The notes below the pieces were generated by a model. The model was not told where the DNA came from, ran no database searches, and saw nothing but the letters and a program-made list of their open reading frames with translations. Shown here piece by piece: positions 4,750 to 6,054 of a stretch of 6,054 bases of DNA; positions within the stretch are counted from its first letter, which is position 1, and every line of letters starts with the position of its first letter. A program made the position numbers and the translations under genes. The stretch is from positions 1 through 6,054 of the forward strand of contig CAUZEQ010000299.1 of NCBI GenBank assembly GCA_963578885.1, given 5' to 3'. The DNA is from UBA8437 sp963578885 (GTDB lineage Bacteria; Planctomycetota; Planctomycetia; Planctomycetales; Planctomycetaceae).

Positions 4750-6054
4750 ATGATGGCCGCTAACTGGCTTGATAAACTGGTCACCGACGGGGCCATCAGC
4801 CAATCCCAATTGGCCGATGCCGAGCAGATGGCGACCGAGTTGGGGATCAAGACAGAGGAAGCTCTGGTCAAACTCGACTACGTCACCAGCAGCGAACTCG
4901 GTGCACTCCAGGCCGCGGAATTCGGCTTCGACTTCATCAACCTCGATGGTGCCGAAATCGTGCCGGCGGTGATCGAGATGGTCCCCGAGAGCGTCGCACG
5001 GGAACACCTGGTGATCCCGATCGCGATGGACGGCGAGAACCTGGTCGTGGCCATCGGTGACCCGATGAACTTCGAGGTGCTCGATAAGCTGCGGTTCATT
5101 CTCAATCGCGAAATCAACGTCGCCGTGGCACCCGAAGAAGCGATCCAGACGGCGATCAACCGGCACTACGGCCAGAGTGAAACCGAGTCGGTCGACTCGA
5201 TGCTGCAGGAATTCACCGAGACCCAGATCGACTTTACGGCGACCGAGGTCACCGAGGCGGAGACGGCCGCCGACGGGGACGATGACAGTGCGCCGATCAT
5301 TCGACTCGTCGACCTGGTGATCGCCGAAGCGGTCGCCATGCGGGCCTCCGACATCCACGTCGAACCGTTTGAAGACCGCGTGCGGGTGCGGTACCGCATC
5401 GATGGCACGCTGGTGGAACGAGACAGCCCGCCGCGACGACTGCTCGGAGCCATCGTCTCCAGGATCAAGATCATGGCCCGGATGGATATCGCCGAAAAAC
5501 GGCGACCCCAGGATGGCCGGATCAAGACCCGGGCCGGAAAGAAGGACATTGACCTGCGAGTCAGCATCCTGCCCACCAACTGGGGGCAGGCGGTCGTGAT
5601 GAGAATCCTCGATCGGGACAGCATCAAGGTCGGAATCCGAAACCTCGGGTTCTCCGAAGACAACTACCGCCGGTTCCAGAACATCATCCGCCGACCCAAC
5701 GGCATCTTCCTGGTCACCGGACCCACCGGCAGCGGCAAGACCACCACGCTCTACTCCGCACTCGGAGAACTCAACCGGCCCGACCGCAAGATCATCACCG
5801 CCGAGGATCCGGTCGAATACATGCTGCCGGGCATCAACCAGGTCGAGGTCCGAGCCAACATCGGCTTTACCTTCGCCTCGATCATCCGTGCCATGCTCCG
5901 ACAGGCACCTAATGTCATTCTCGTCGGAGAAATCCGAGACGTTGAGACCGCTGAGATGGCAATCCAAGCTTCTTTGACCGGACACTTGGTTTTCAGTACG
6001 CTACATACGAACGATGCGCCCAGTTCCATTACACGTTTGGTGGACATGGGGGTT
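4750..6054 (+). CDS. GspE/PilB-family ATPase of type IV pilus or type II secretion (3' truncated by window)
   Basis: 435 codons are visible, and the frame is open at the window edge. The family are hexameric cytoplasmic ATPases that drive pilin or pseudopilin assembly at the inner membrane. Residues 1-140 resemble the GspE/PilB N-terminal (MshEN-like) domain, with a helical part, then AREHLVIPIAMDGENLVVAIGDP. An acidic linker (about 145-180) follows. The second N domain includes RASDIHVEP (198-206) and RRPQDGRI (251-258). The RecA-like core has Walker A GPTGSGKT (324-331), Asp box ITAEDPVEY (349-357), Walker B NVILVGEIRD (388-397, catalytic E394) and His box GHLVFSTLHTND (411-422). Perhaps 130 residues with the zinc-binding cysteines are missing. 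The long N-terminus before Walker A favours PilB length over short GspE, but the pair cannot be separated here. ATG at 4750 is chosen because the N domain begins there and a promoter lies 80 bases upstream; ATGs at 4666 and 4675 are in frame. No good Shine-Dalgarno is visible. Codon use shifts from about 5911. Confidence 0.95.
   Translation, partial: MMAANWLDKLVTDGAISQSQLADAEQMATELGIKTEEALVKLDYVTSSELGALQAAEFGFDFINLDGAEIVPAVIEMVPESVAREHLVIPIAMDGENLVVAIGDPMNFEVLDKLRFILNREINVAVAPEEAIQTAINRHYGQSETESVDSMLQEFTETQIDFTATEVTEAETAADGDDDSAPIIRLVDLVIAEAVAMRASDIHVEPFEDRVRVRYRIDGTLVERDSPPRRLLGAIVSRIKIMARMDIAEKRRPQDGRIKTRAGKKDIDLRVSILPTNWGQAVVMRILDRDSIKVGIRNLGFSEDNYRRFQNIIRRPNGIFLVTGPTGSGKTTTLYSALGELNRPDRKIITAEDPVEYMLPGINQVEVRANIGFTFASIIRAMLRQAPNVILVGEIRDVETAEMAIQASLTGHLVFSTLHTNDAPSSITRLVDMGV

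Noticed and set aside
4531..5985. Minus-strand ORF of 484 codons
   Set aside because: It is the antisense shadow of the GspE/PilB gene, whose frame carries all the family motifs. The shadow is a low-complexity run rich in D, H, R and G with no recognisable domain.

Overview
This 6054-base window is GC-rich bacterial chromosomal DNA. The protein architectures suggest Planctomycetota: a secreted M1 metallopeptidase with a C-terminal HEAT-repeat array, an ENOSF1/FucD-type fuconate dehydratase, a long GspE/PilB ATPase, and intergenic spacers full of GC-rich hairpins. The phylum is an inference from gene style; no rRNA or other marker is present.

Layout. Bases 1-142 hold no gene but contain an inverted repeat and a 13-bp direct repeat built on the core GGGGTCA. 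Bases 143-4092 carry a two-gene minus-strand operon. fucD (2767-4092) comes first, and its stop overlaps by 4 bases (ATGA) the start of the exported aminopeptidase gene (143-2770). Bases 4093-4173 are a short leader with an operator-like palindrome. A minus-strand tRNA-Ala(CGC) lies at 4174-4246 with a plausible sigma70-type promoter behind it. Bases 4310-4640 are a gene-free patch with two 45-bp direct repeats, a strong hairpin, an 11-bp inverted repeat pair and a C10 tract. A TTGACA-17-CATGAT promoter candidate then leads into a plus-strand GspE/PilB-family ATPase (4750 to the window edge, 3' truncated).

Function. fucD would dehydrate L-fuconate during fucose breakdown. The peptidase would trim peptides outside the cytoplasm. 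The ATPase would power a type IV pilus or type II secretion machine. These jobs are not obviously one pathway; the tight coupling of fucD with the peptidase is the least expected part of the organisation.

Most notable observations: a dispersed AAGGGG(T/A)CAGGC repeat on both sides of the gene block; a hairpin cluster next to the tRNA; a 9-bp in-frame minisatellite and a GCN4-like leucine zipper in the peptidase; and an abrupt drop in GC3 inside the ATPase gene from about base 5911. I see no clear novel defence system, CRISPR array, transposase or integrase.
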